A DNA stretch of 64,000 bases, from assembly GCA_964036665.1 (NCBI GenBank), contig OZ038532.1, forward strand, positions 1,426,001-1,490,000. Direction: 5' to 3'. The stretch comes from Gordius sp. MW1 (lineage: Eukaryota > Nematomorpha > Gordioida > Gordea > Gordiidae). The notes under the pieces are model-generated. The model was not told where the DNA came from. It was given only the letters and a program-made list of their open reading frames with translations, and ran no database searches. This document shows, one piece after another, positions 53,598-63,660 of the stretch; position 1 is the first letter of the stretch; the number at the start of each line of letters is the position of its first letter. The translations under genes were made by a program, and so were the position numbers.

Positions 53598-55586
53598 ACC
53601 AATGTTTTACCTCCAGATTTTTCATGGAGTAATTCCTTCCTTACTCTCTCCTTCCCTAACACGTTATCTAGAATTCCTAGAGGGGCAAGACAGGCTGTTC
53701 AACAACTTATTATAAATTTGATAACCTCCATAACTAATGATCCTATGAACCTTGCTAATTGGGACAAAATCCTTAAATTCTCATACCACATTCTCTTTAT
53801 CAGGCCTCCCGAAGACTTAAACCTATCTAAACAGATAAAAGACTCCATCGTTACTTTTGATATCAATAAACCCTTATGTTCTTCCCATACAAAACCTGCT
53901 TTTGCATCATCACTGAAACATACTGCAAAGCTAGTATCTAACAAAATTAACCACTTTAATCCAAAAGGAGCTCTGAGGGTGTTTTATGGCAACGATACAA
54001 TCGCCCCAAGCACACAGGAAACTTACAACCAGCTTATACTAAAACATCCTCCTTCTTCATCCTCAGATAAATATCCCCACTCTAAATCCAACATATCCTT
54101 AGATTCCGCTGAGGTCGCCGAAGCCATTAACTCATTTCCCCTAGATTCTGCAGCTGGCCTAGACGGAATCCGCCCTATATATCTCCAAGATTTACTTAAA
54201 ATGAATAACCTTAACTCAACATGCCTCTTAAAGGCCATAACATCTTTATGCAACCTTATTGTTAATGGGAACATACCTTATGAAATAATACCTATTCTGT
54301 TTGGCGCCAAATTGATAGCGATTAAGAAGCCAGATAATTCCCTAAGACTTATCGCTATTGGCGGAGTATTTAGGAGGATTATTTCGAAAATAATATGCAA
54401 TAAAATTAAACCGATTCTTTCCATCAACCTAAGTCCACACCAATTAGGTTTTGGAATAAAGGGAGGCTGCGAAGCTGCTAGTCATGCCGCTAGGCTAGCC
54501 CTCGAATTCATACCATCAGACCATTGCATGGTCAAATTAGACTTTGCTAACGCTTTCAATTGCATTCGTAGAGACGTCCTTATTAAAAATTTTCTCGAGG
54601 ATTTTCCAGAGTTCCATAACTACATCCTATTAAGTTATGGCTCAACATCCTTTTTAAGATTTGGGGATTTTACAGTTAAATCAACTGAAGGTATCCAACA
54701 GGGTGACCCATTGGGTCCGCCATTATTTTGCTTAGGTATTCAAAGTTTAGTAGAAAAAATATCACACGAATGCGACCTATCATTAAATATATGGTACTTG
54801 GACGATGCCACCCTTTGTGGCCATCCTCGCGAAGTTTTTAAAGCTATCAAAATTATAAAAGAATTCGAACCAATTTTAAAACTTAGACTAAATGAGACCA
54901 AATGTGAGATCTTTCAACCCCCTGACTACACATTATATCCCCACGTTACCCCTTTTTTAGCAATCAAGAAAGACGCTATGTGCCACCTTGGATCGCCCAT
55001 AGGCGGTAGAGTTGGACTCGCTACTTATTTGGAGAAAAATCTCTCTATTTTAAAGTCAAAATTAGATCTCTTAAAGTGTCTGCCTTCACACCACGCTTTT
55101 TACATAATAAAAAACTATTTTAATATTTCAAAGATTCAGCACTGTTTTCGCTCTTCAAGTGCTTTTTTACACTCGGAAATTTTAAACCTCTTCGAACAAA
55201 ATATTAAATCTATTTTACAATCTATTTTAAATATTAAATTCAATACTCATAGCTGGTTACAAGCTTCCCTACCAACCAAATCGGGTGGTTTAGGGATTCG
55301 CTCACCGGCCTCAATATCTCTAGTCTCCTTTATTTCATCTTATAAATCCGTACAAGATACCATTTTTAAGTTGTATCCGGTTAAAGAAGACCCGCTTCTA
55401 CCCATTGCTTTAGCTACTTGGGAAAACAACACCAATCCCGAAACACATTTGCCACAAACCTCACGACAAAGAGATTGGGATGCCGGACTTGTGTTGCACT
55501 CCGTTGATTATCTAATTTCGAGTAGCGATGCAAGTCAGTGTTCTAATTTAAGGTCGTTTTTGTTTGATGGCTCAGGTCACGAATAA
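53598..55586 (+). CDS. non-LTR reverse transcriptase, 5'-truncated
   Basis: The frame is open from the element's first base; annotation from the TTG at 53718 gives 622 residues. RT motifs, numbered from there, are AKLIAIKKPDNSLRLIAIGG (~195), LSPHQLGFGIKGGCEAASHA (~238), VKLDFANAFNCIRRDVL (motif A, Asp ~273), GIQQGDPLGPPLFCLGIQSL (motif B, ~330), IWYLDDATLCG (motif C, YLDD ~360), LRLNETKCEIF (D) and CHLGSPIGG (E). All catalytic aspartates are present. The thumb region (to ~620) includes TKSGGLGIRSPASISLVSFI. The frame ends in TAA at 55584-55586, but the same frame continues as the endonuclease. The stop is therefore a mutation in one ORF of about 880 codons rather than a natural end. Confidence 0.9.
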   Translation, partial: TNVLPPDFSWSNSFLTLSFPNTLSRIPRGARQAVQQLIINLITSITNDPMNLANWDKILKFSYHILFIRPPEDLNLSKQIKDSIVTFDINKPLCSSHTKPAFASSLKHTAKLVSNKINHFNPKGALRVFYGNDTIAPSTQETYNQLILKHPPSSSSDKYPHSKSNISLDSAEVAEAINSFPLDSAAGLDGIRPIYLQDLLKMNNLNSTCLLKAITSLCNLIVNGNIPYEIIPILFGAKLIAIKKPDNSLRLIAIGGVFRRIISKIICNKIKPILSINLSPHQLGFGIKGGCEAASHAARLALEFIPSDHCMVKLDFANAFNCIRRDVLIKNFLEDFPEFHNYILLSYGSTSFLRFGDFTVKSTEGIQQGDPLGPPLFCLGIQSLVEKISHECDLSLNIWYLDDATLCGHPREVFKAIKIIKEFEPILKLRLNETKCEIFQPPDYTLYPHVTPFLAIKKDAMCHLGSPIGGRVGLATYLEKNLSILKSKLDLLKCLPSHHAFYIIKNYFNISKIQHCFRSSSAFLHSEILNLFEQNIKSILQSILNIKFNTHSWLQASLPTKSGGLGIRSPASISLVSFISSYKSVQDTIFKLYPVKEDPLLPIALATWENNTNPETHLPQTSRQRDWDAGLVLHSVDYLISSSDASQCSNLRSFLFDGSGHE

Positions 55587-56249
55587 CTAGAGGCCTACCC
55601 AAGCTGTCTCACCGGGATGATGCTGGAGGACTCGGAGCTTTCGTACTCCATAGCACTCCGGCTAGGGGTGAAATTTTCGAAGCCATTTACTTGCCGAAAT
55701 TGCAGCATACTCGTAGACGAACAAGCCAGGCATCCCTTACACTGCCTGGCAAACAAATTCAAATATACTAGACACAATAAGGCCAACGCCTTAATTCAAA
55801 GTGCCCTGAAGAGAGCAAAGATTCCATCCATCTTGGAGCCATCGGACCCCGCCTTGGAGGGACGTATGCGTCCTGATGGATCTTCTTTAGTCCCATGGAG
55901 CAATGGTCTTCACCTTAAATGGGACTTCACATGTATTGACCTATTTGCCCCCTCTAACTGCAACAATGATTCTTTAGCTGTTGCAGAGGGGCGGAAAACC
56001 AATAAATACAAAGCCCTATTATCCTCAAATATTTTTATTCCATTGGTTGCTTCGTGTTCAGGCACCTTTGGCAAACAGGCCTTAGCTTTTTTTAAAGAGG
56101 TTGGAAGACGTTCTCCCCCGTCTAAACATTCGGTACCCTTTTTACTAAAACAAAGACTTGGTATTCTTATAGCCAAGTACAACTTTAAATCGTTCGCGGA
56201 TTCTTGGCCAATTTTGGAAGATCCCCTCGATGATGATATACCCGAATAG
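55587..56249 (+). CDS. restriction-like (PD-(D/E)XK) endonuclease domain, same frame as RT
   Basis: Starting right after the in-frame TAA, the frame reads LEAYPSCLTGMMLEDSELSY and on to IALRLGVKFSKPFT. A zinc knuckle C-x2-C-x9-H-x3-C (CRNCSILVDEQARHPLHC) is followed by GRMRPDGSSLVPW, then LKWDFTCIDLFAPS. This RPD-x15-D layout, with NKYKAL later, is the nuclease core that cuts target DNA for reverse transcription. The conserved tail is FIPLVASCSGTFGKQALAFF and RLGILIAKYNFKSFADSWPI, ending with an acidic DPLDDDIPE and TAG at 56247. The first ATG is at 55617, but it is expected to be made as part of the RT polyprotein. Confidence 0.88.
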   Translation, partial: LEAYPSCLTGMMLEDSELSYSIALRLGVKFSKPFTCRNCSILVDEQARHPLHCLANKFKYTRHNKANALIQSALKRAKIPSILEPSDPALEGRMRPDGSSLVPWSNGLHLKWDFTCIDLFAPSNCNNDSLAVAEGRKTNKYKALLSSNIFIPLVASCSGTFGKQALAFFKEVGRRSPPSKHSVPFLLKQRLGILIAKYNFKSFADSWPILEDPLDDDIPE

Positions 56250-56358
56250 TGTATTATTTTATTCGGCGCATTTTGCCTTTTATATTTCATGTATTTATAT
56301 TATATTACTGTCAGCGGATTTTTAACAAATAAACTTTAAAAAAAAAAAAAAAAAAAAA

Positions 56359-56444
56359 ATTATTTAAATTAATTAAGCACCAATTCATAATTACCGCCTC
56401 CTGCAGGAAGAGAAACTGAGAAATTTAGATATGCTTTAGTAATA
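56359..56444 (+). repeat. 86-bp target site duplication, right copy
   Basis: It begins at the last A of the poly(A) run and matches 53512-53597 in 85 of 86 positions. Host DNA resumes with TTTACTACTCC. Confidence 0.92.
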
Positions 56445-56474
56445 TTTACTACTCCATCAGAACTCATTTTAAGC

Positions 56475-58184
56475 CTAAATTTCTATCTTCTTCTTCTTTG
56501 GTCCCACATTCGTGATGTTTGTTTTGATAAGTTTCTTCCATCTTGACCTAGTGAGTGCCATGTCTTGACTAATCTCCTTAGTTTTCATAACTTTATCGAC
56601 TTGCCCTTTCCACGTGACACGGGGTTGTCTTCTTCCTCTCTTCCCCGGTACCTCCATGTCCAGTACTTTTCGATTTACGTCATCCGTGTCCCTTCTTAGT
56701 ATATGCCCATACCACCTTAGCCGATTTTCGTTAATCATGTCCGCCATAGGTTGAATACCCATTTTTGTGAGAAAGTCATTTGTCATATGGTCGAGCTTAG
56801 TATACCCCAAGCTCCACCGTATCATTCTCATCTATGTGCCTTGTAATAGCTTTCCTTCCGTGGTGTTTAATGCCATGTTTCACTTCCATATAGTAACACC
56901 GGTCTTACGATGTATTTGTATGCTTTGATCTTCAACCATATTGGCATCTTCTTGTCGCACATTACACCGGATATACTTCGCCATTTAAGCCATCATTTTT
57001 GGATCCGGGCATTGACTTCCGTTGCGCAACCTCCCTCTTGATGTAGCATCGAGCCGAGGTATGTAAATCTGCCTACTTTTGGGTACTTTAGATGATCATC
57101 CAGTGATGGGGTCCCTGTAACGTTCATTTCCATGTATACCGTTTTTCGATCGTTGACCTTCAAACCATATCCAGCTAAGCGCTTTGACCACTTTCGGCTT
57201 CATCGAATACTTTCTCCCATGTTTCCTCGCTTAGTACTATATCATGGGCATAGAGCATACACCATGGCGAAAGCATTTGAATGTCCCTCGTTATCTTGTC
57301 TATAATTATATTAAATAAAAAGGGACTTAAAGCAGAGCCTTGATGTAATCCAATACCGAAAAGGTTTAGAGTCTCCAACTGTCGTCTTAACGCAAGGGTT
57401 TGAGGCTTTATAAATATTTTTCATAAGCCGTATATATGCGTCAGGGATATTTTATTTTCTCAGGCACCCCATATTAAATCGCGGGAAACCGTGTCATAAG
57501 CTTTCTCCAAGTCGATAAAAACCATAGGTAGGTTTTTCCTCTTTTCACCATACTTATCCATCATTTGTCTTAGGGCGAAGATTGGGTCGATTGAGGATTT
57601 GCCGGCCACAAATCCGAATTGATTAGCCGATATTTCCACCTCGTTTTTCAGCCTTGTTACTAAGATTCTTTTCATAAGCTTCAAGGAGTGGCAAGTTATA
57701 CCTCTGTAATTGCCACAGTCCTGAGGGTCTCTCCTTTGCCTTTAAATAAGTGTATAATCGTGCTTGCTCTCCATTGATTAGGAATTCGCTCCTCTACCAA
57801 TATCTTGTTAAGGAGTTTCGTCATGGTGGTGACTCCTTCTTCACGACATCCGAGCTAAGCTTCCATAGGTATTCCATCTGGGCCATTTGCTTTTCCTTTT
57901 TGCATCTTGCTCATTTGTGTCCTAACTTCATCCTCCCGAAAGAGTTCGACCATGCTTATATTTGGCTCAATTTTGGAAAGAGAATCCTTGTCATTTGCAA
58001 TATTTATAAGTTTCTTAAAATATCCTTTCCACCTTTCCATCACTTCTTTCGGCTTGAATAAGGTTTGACCCTTCTCGTTTTTGACTATTTTAAATACTCC
58101 GACATCGCGACTTTTCTTCTCCCTTATCATGGCCAATTTGTACATAAGCCTATCGCCCCCTTTAAGATCCAGTTTGTTTGCCAT
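56475..58184 (-). pseudogene. RTE-2 linker and reverse transcriptase, broken
   Basis: Pieces in order are 58184-57855 (MANKLDLKGGDRLMYKLAMI, KMQKGKANGPDGIPMEA), 57684-57460 (ISANQFGFVAGKSSIDPIFA, VFIDLEKAYDTVSRDLIW, motif A), 57378-57175 (GIGLHQGSALSPFLFNIIID, motif B; MLYAHDIVLSEE, motif C with YAHD in place of YADD) and 56831-56475 (RMIRWSLGYTKLDHMTND, RLRWYGHILRRDTDDVNR). The catalytic Asp of motif C is replaced by His, in addition to frameshifts. Confidence 0.85.
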
Positions 58185-58223
58185 CTCGGTGTACGAGGCA
58201 TTCTTCGCTTTTGCTACGGCCTT

Positions 58224-59458
58224 TTAGGCCCTCTTTGCGTCCCTATATTCTTGATAGTCCTCCGACTTTTTTGATATGCCACCGTCTATATAGGTTTTTC
58301 TTTCAATGAAATCTTTAACCGCTTGATCCCACCACCATAGTTCCCTATTCATAGCTTTGCCTCCTTTGGTCTGTCCTAGAACATGAATCGCTGTTTCCTT
58401 AATGTCCTTAGATAGCGTCTCCCCATCGCCGTCTACGTCCCTTTGCAACTTCCTTGCACCCAAGAGTGAGGAGGTTATTTGATGGTATTGTTCGTTCGTC
58501 GACGTATCCTTTAGTCTTTCGTATCGAATTCGAGGTTCATAGACCTTTCTTCTTTCGTGAAATACTCTTCTGTCAAAATCCATAACAAGGGGACGATGTT
58601 GCCTGGCGATTTCTTCTCCCAGTATTACTTTGCAATCCTTGATTCTCCATAAGTCCTTTCGCCGTATAAGCAAATAGTCAATTTGACTAAAATGCATCCC
58701 ACTTCTATAGGTCGCAATATGATCTTTGCGCTTTTAAAATAGGTGTTAACGATCGCCATGTCATATGCTTGGGATACTTAGAGAAGTTTTTCCCCTTCTT
58801 TGTTTTTCTGACCATACCCATAGCCTCCATGATTGCATTCATACCCGAGGCGATCTTTCCCTACGTGAGCATATCTTTGCGCTTTTAAAATAGGTGTTAA
58901 CGATCGCCATGTCATATGCTTGGGATACTTGGAGAAGTTTTTCCCCTTCTTTGTTTTTCTGACCATACCCATAGCCTCCATGATTGCATTCATACCCGAG
59001 GCGATCTTTCCCTACGTGAGCATTGAAATCTGCTTCAATAATTAGCCTTTCTTCCTGTCCTATTCCTTGTATTTCCTTTTCCAATGAATCGAAGAATATG
59101 TCTTTCTCTGATTCCGAACACCCATTTTGGGGAGCATACGCGCACATAACGGTTAGGAGGCCCCCTTGATCTGCAATCTTCACCCACATTAGCCTGTCGG
59201 AACAACGCTTGACTTCCACCACCTTGTCCTTGAACGATTTTCTTAGAACGATACCTACCCCATTTCTACGATTTGGTGACCCACTGTAGTAAAGCTTGTA
59301 TCCTTTTACTAATTCCCGAGCTTTCGTTCCATTCCACCTCGTTTCTTGTAGGCAGGCGATGTGTACCTTTCTTTATTTAGCATTTGTGCGACCTCGATGC
59401 TCTTCGTCAACGTTCCCACATTCCAGCACGTTATTCGCATTCTTTCAACAACTAATTT
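58224..59458 (-). pseudogene. RTE-2 endonuclease, with 151-bp tandem duplication
   Basis: Pieces 59222-58839 and 58697-58224 include VEVKRCSDRLMWVKIADQGG, LTVMCAYAPQNGC, IEADFNAHVGKDRLGYECNH, QIDYLLIRRKDLWRIKDCKV, ARQHRPLVMDFDRR and KAMNRELWWWDQAVKDF. An N-terminal QETRW/NVGTLT region lies at about 59460-59330 in a broken frame. The region 58722-58872 is repeated head to tail at 58873-59023, shifting the frame and duplicating GKDRLGYECNHGGYGYG. Catalytic motifs are present, but the protein cannot be made. Confidence 0.85.
58722..59023 (-). repeat. 151-bp tandem duplication inside RTE-2
   Basis: Units 58722-58872 and 58873-59023 differ at one base (ACTTAGAG against ACTTGGAG). It is a recent local duplication, younger than most decay in the element. 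Confidence 0.9.
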
Positions 59459-59717
59459 TCTGTAATATTTAAAAAAGCTAAGGATACAAATTGTGATAGA
59501 TAATTATTAAATTATTCACATACCCTAAATGCCATTCATACTTAGGTAGAACTGAAATTGCCAAAAATGTATAATATTTACAACACTTAGGTGATTCTTT
59601 AGTATCATATATAGTCCAAAGTCCAAACATATCAATTAATATTTACATTTAATACCTTAAATGTGAATCATACAAATTATTACAATATTTTACTAAATCT
59701 AGTGATCAATAAAAAGC
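59459..59717. other. AT-rich spacer
   Basis: Nothing was recognised. Confidence 0.4.
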
Positions 59718-59860
59718 CGAGATCTCGCGGAAATCATCTTGTATCGTCACAACAAAATTCTCATCTGGACCACTGGAGTTTTCAAATTCTCATCTCATCT
59801 CATCTCGGTTTTTCGAGACGAGACGAGACCGTGAATTTTCTCGGTTTTTCCGCATCACTA
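59718..59860. mobile_element. end fragment of the TAGTGATGCGG hAT family
   Basis: GCCGAGATCTCGCGG, a decayed TCATCTCATCTCGG array, GAGACGAGACGAGACC and the terminus TTTTTCCGCATCACTA (about 59844-59859) match the ends of the hATs at 5970 and 25406. The opposite end was not found. Confidence 0.65.
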
Positions 59861-61224
59861 GTCTTTAAGGATTTGTGCATGGCCGGGAAAAGGTTCGGGC
59901 GGGCCCTGGCAGGAAATTTAGTTCAGACCGGGCGGCAAAAAATTAGACAATTTATGACCTATGATAAAGGTTTAAATCCTGTGTATGGAATGTTATACCG
60001 TATAATAAAATAGTCATTTGATCTTTCTTTGACCCAGCTGGAGCATTTTCGATGGTTTTTTGATAATGCATATTAATTCTTTATATATCTTCTCATAAAA
60101 TCTTTTAAATAATTTTTAATCTACTGAGTTTGGAAAAGCTTCGCTCATTGGTGCATGTGGTGTTGGGAAGACAAAAAGCCTGGTTATAATAGGCAATGTT
60201 TTAAATTATAATTTTAAAAGCTGTTAGCATGTCCAAAGCATTCTTGGGACGACAAATCTTCTAAACTTTAGAAAACCGTATACCATGATTTAATTTCTAA
60301 TTTGAATTGATGTTTCTGTGATTTAAATTACTAGAGTAAATTTTGACCAAAATAATATTTTTGAGTCTGCGGCACAATAGCCTAGAAATTAATGAAAGAA
60401 CAAGATTTAAAGTTAGTTATAATTTTTTTTTTCAACGAAAACCCTCGATTTATTTAGAGGGTCATATGTCAAACTTAATAGTCACCTATTTCTTTGTGCC
60501 CTCCTTCAAAATATTCATTAATTTTTACCGTTATCTTAGATCTTACTTTTGTGTATCTTCGACCAATGAGCACTAGAATATGAGACCTTCAACGGACATA
60601 TTTAGGAGAAATCCACTGTCCTTAAAAAATATTAAAAGCCCGGGACGGTTTAAGCACTTCAAGTTAATTCATAGATCCGGGTCTGGCCTTCTAATTTTGT
60701 ACAAAGCCTGAGTCCGGCCTGAGCCAGTATACTAAATTTTTAGTTTGCTTATTTTTATATTCAATTGTAGTTTTTTTATTAAAATCAATACAAATATGTT
60801 AAAAATGTTAATAGTAATCATGCAATAATGAACTTCAAAATATTTAGTTAACTTCATCTAATGTTTAAAGAATCTTTAAAGGGTATGATAGGAGTAAACC
60901 GTCTATATATAACTTTTGTTCATGTGCATTACATCACAGTGTTTATTAACTTATTTTATTTTTTTAAAGTATTCATAAGTTATGCAGTAGTGTCATTTAC
61001 AGATTGAGTGCAATTTCTTCTTTTTTACAATATATAGATTTTATTTTTTTCATGTTTTACATACTTGATTTGCCAACTTTTGATTATGTCCATTATACCA
61101 CGGTGTTTTGTGACTTATTATATTTTAATAATATTCATCTTTTCTCTTCCCCATATTATCCCATTTGTCTCAGTGAATCTTCGCACTAAGACAAATGATA
61201 GATATATTTGGGGGAAAAAGAAGA
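59861..61224. other. AT-rich DNA with CGGGC-type scraps
   Basis: GC-rich pieces at 59882-59940 (TTCGGGCGGGCCCTGGC) and 60634-60735 (AGCCCGGGACGG, GAGTCCGGCCTGAGCC) resemble hAT subterminal sequence. Open frames here have no similarity. No gene was recognised. Confidence 0.35.
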
Positions 61225-61335
61225 GACTTACATGTGCTCTTTATTGACTTGAAGAAAGCTTATGACACGGTCTTACATTATTCATATGCTCTTTATTGAC
61301 TTGGAGAAAGCTTATGACACGGTCTTACATTATTG
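61225..61335 (+). pseudogene. tandemly duplicated RTE RT motif-A scrap
   Basis: The translation RDLHVLFIDLKKAYDTVLHY is followed about 60 bp later by a second ALYIDLEKAYDTVLHY-like copy. Both carry the RT motif A (FIDLEKAYDTV). Only this short motif survives, twice. Confidence 0.75.
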
Positions 61336-61589
61336 ACACGATACAGAGAGACATTTAAAAGGCAACTTTTGGTCTATACTATATATAGTCTATTTACAAA
61401 GGGAAAACAATAATAATGTCAAGTACAAAAACGTGTATATATAAAAATTAATTGGGTAATCTTGCTAATCGATACTTATTTTGAGGCCATCACAAAACAA
61501 TTACACACAAATAGATAAATTACATTATTCCCCCATTTAAGGATGACTCCCATTATAGCGGTCAGATGGTTAACCCTTTTGTCATTTAG

Positions 61590-63083
61590 AATGTTTCTTT
61601 CAGATACCGCACCTTGATCTTTTGTTTTTCCTCCCTCAATTGATCCCCGTGCTTCCTTCTTGTACTTCCATCTATGTTGAGGTCATATATAGTCGCGCTT
61701 GTTTGTGCCTCTACAAGTCCTTCCCTCCATCTCGGACTTATGTCACCCATACTGGTTCCTCGGATTTAGAGAATCTTTCCAGTGTCCACCTGTTCTTCTA
61801 AAACTTTTGCTTTCAAAGAGAATCTTCAACCTTCTCGCGAATGGTTTTCTTTAGCTGGTCTAGCTAGCGTCGTGCCAATCTTGCGATTAAACATTGGCTC
61901 AGCAATGCCTGTAGTTACGTTATGGCTAGTTCGCATGTTCATTAATACTTCTAAAATATTTAGTGAGTCGTTTGTCCCCGACTTTTTATTAGCAAAAAAT
62001 TTACTTATTATCGTTCCAATGTAGCTTTCCGCAAGACCATTTGTTTTGGGGTGGTATGGCGTTCCCGTAAAATGTATGATATCGATGTGTTTACAGAAAT
62101 TTTAAATTCCATGGATTTAAAATGGGCCCATTCTAACTAAATATTTAGGTAACCCAAAACGCGCAAATATTGTTTCTTAAATTTTGGATAATATTTGTCG
62201 AATCACAATATCTAAGTACTAACCTCAGGCCATTTCGAAAAAGCGTCGATACATAACAACCAGTATTTCTTATCAATAGGACCCGCTAAGTCTATGTGGA
62301 CCCGTTCCCATGGCTTGTTCAAAACGTTCCAAGCGTATAAGGGCACTTCTATATTTAGCTTTTCCACTTGACATTTACAAGCATTAACGTATTTTTCAAT
62401 ATCTGCCCCCTGTTGTTCAAATAAACATTACCTCCCTAAATACTACATAGCTACTATTCCCCGATAACCTTCTTGTAAAATTTTGGGAATTGACCTTAAT
62501 TTTTCCGTCGATCTTAATAATATTAAATTTTTTGAAAGAAATTAAATTTTTTTGTTGTATATATTTTTGAACGTTTTTATTATTAGAACTGCCTTGCCAT
62601 CTATTATTAAAAATATTTTTTTTGATACTGTGTCTTTTATAGTTTCCTCTACAAGATTTATTATATTCAAGGGTAAATTATTATTAGCTGTATTTGAATT
62701 TGTCTAAAATCATTTTCAATATTTAAGTTATGTGGAGAGTTTTTTTAGACACAAACGTATGAGCGCATCCGCACGCCGATTAGATTGACCAGCGATATAT
62801 TTTATTTCGTAATCATATTGTAACAATTTTATCACCCATTTTAATAATCTATTATTAGTTAATTTACTAAGATCTCTTATTTTTCCAAAAATATATATGA
62901 GAGGGTCATGATCTGTTTGAATAGTGAATTTACGCCGTGAATATATTGATGAAATTTGTTAATCGCATACATTAAAGCTGATGCTTTTCTGTCAATGAAT
63001 GAATAAGTTTTCTCAGTGGGATTTAGGGAATGAGAGGCGTAGGCAAAAGGTTTTTTTATGTTAAAATTTTCAATAATAATCAA
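61590..63083 (-). pseudogene. Ty3/gypsy-type pol remnant (RNase H to integrase end)
   Basis: On the minus strand, the frame 63083-62877 is RNase H (KKPFAYASHSLNPTEKTYSF, DRKASALMYAINKFHQYIHG). Further along are integrase blocks in broken frames. At 62415-62235 are NACKCQVEKLNIEVPLYAWN and KPWERVHIDLAGPIDKKYWL, LCIDAFSKWPEV. At 62190-61985 are TIFARFGLPKYLV, TGTPYHPKTNGLAESYIG. At 61925-61790 is SHNVTTGIAEPMFNRKIGTT. It ends with a YDLNIDGSTRRKHGDQLR block near 61690. No LTRs, gag, protease, RT or env were recognised. The upstream side is cut by the repeat at 63108. Confidence 0.85.
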
Positions 63084-63107
63084 ATAAAATATTTTTCATA
63101 ACACTCT

Positions 63108-63660
63108 TAAACGCATTTCTTCCAACAAGCGACCCGCCGTTTAAAATTCAATAGTAGCACTTGTAGCTGAATAAAACCATTTGTCAAATATAATTGGGCA
63201 CTCTATGCAAGGTTAATTTTATTTCTATTTTTGTTAATTTCCAGCCATATACAAAATAATAACTTTCCGAATTCCCTTATTTTAAAATCACAAGTACTAT
63301 AAATAGAGGATGAAGAAAAGGTAATACTGATCATATCATTATTGTAAGAATTAAATCATACTAAATCTGATAGACATGATTAAAAAGCATACTATTTCTT
63401 ACATATTACAATAGATACATAAAAGCATTTTTAAATTATTTTGCTGGCCGAATCCGTTTGGGAACTTTAAACCCCGTCCAAGCAAGGCCCGTAATTTATT
63501 TTACCAAAAAGCCCATCCATAATCGTCACTCTTAACCTTGGCGATGCCAACTACATTTGCCTTAAAGTTGGCTATGTCATGATCATCTAAACGTATACGT
63601 TTAAAATGATTTACTAAACCAAGACATTAATTCTTAGTTTAATTTGATCATTAGTCTCTA
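63108..63660 (+). repeat. intact copy of the repeat split at 46.6/49.6 kb
   Basis: It has the same order of landmarks as 46560-47051 plus 49548-49650, but uninterrupted: ACTACATTTGCCTTAAAGTTGGC, then TATGTCATGATC at 63549-63585. It is thus the empty site of the fold-back hAT. Non-coding, family unknown. Confidence 0.65.

Larger units (their letters stand above)
53598..56358 (+). mobile_element. young non-LTR retrotransposon with C-terminal restriction-like endonuclease
   Basis: The 2761-bp element lies between the two 86-bp direct repeats and ends in a poly(A) of about 21 bases (56338-56358). Its reading frame is already open at base 53598 without a start codon, so the copy is 5'-truncated and lacks the usual N-terminal zinc-finger region. 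The 3' UTR is short (56250-56337). Its RT and endonuclease order is that of early-branching elements (R2-like group). Relatives in this window are at 23671-24190 and 39163-39396. Confidence 0.92.
56484..59458 (-). mobile_element. RTE-clade retrotransposon (RTE-2), 5'-truncated and decayed
   Basis: The 3' tail (AAAGAAGAAGAAGAT) is at 56484-56498 on the minus strand. The sequence then runs through RT to the endonuclease start and stops at about 59458 without the family's leader. It is closer to RTE-3 than to RTE-1 in sequence. No flanking TSD was found. It preserves the sites where RTE-3 was later interrupted (hAT at 56609, MITE at about 57475, piggyBac at about 58405) and thus serves as the empty-site reference. 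Confidence 0.88.

Noticed and set aside
55617-56249. Separate 210-residue endonuclease gene with its own start
   Set aside because: It is in the same frame as the RT, separated only by one TAA, and the family has a single polyprotein.
53598-56358. R2-type insertion in rDNA
   Set aside because: The flanking 86-bp duplication and its surroundings are AT-rich non-ribosomal DNA.
60343-61247. Several 60-80-residue frames
   Set aside because: AT-rich hydrophobic translations with no motif, typical of chance frames in this composition.
61590-63083. Endogenous retrovirus with env
   Set aside because: Only RNase H and integrase remnants of Ty3/gypsy type are visible; no env, LTR or gag was recognised.
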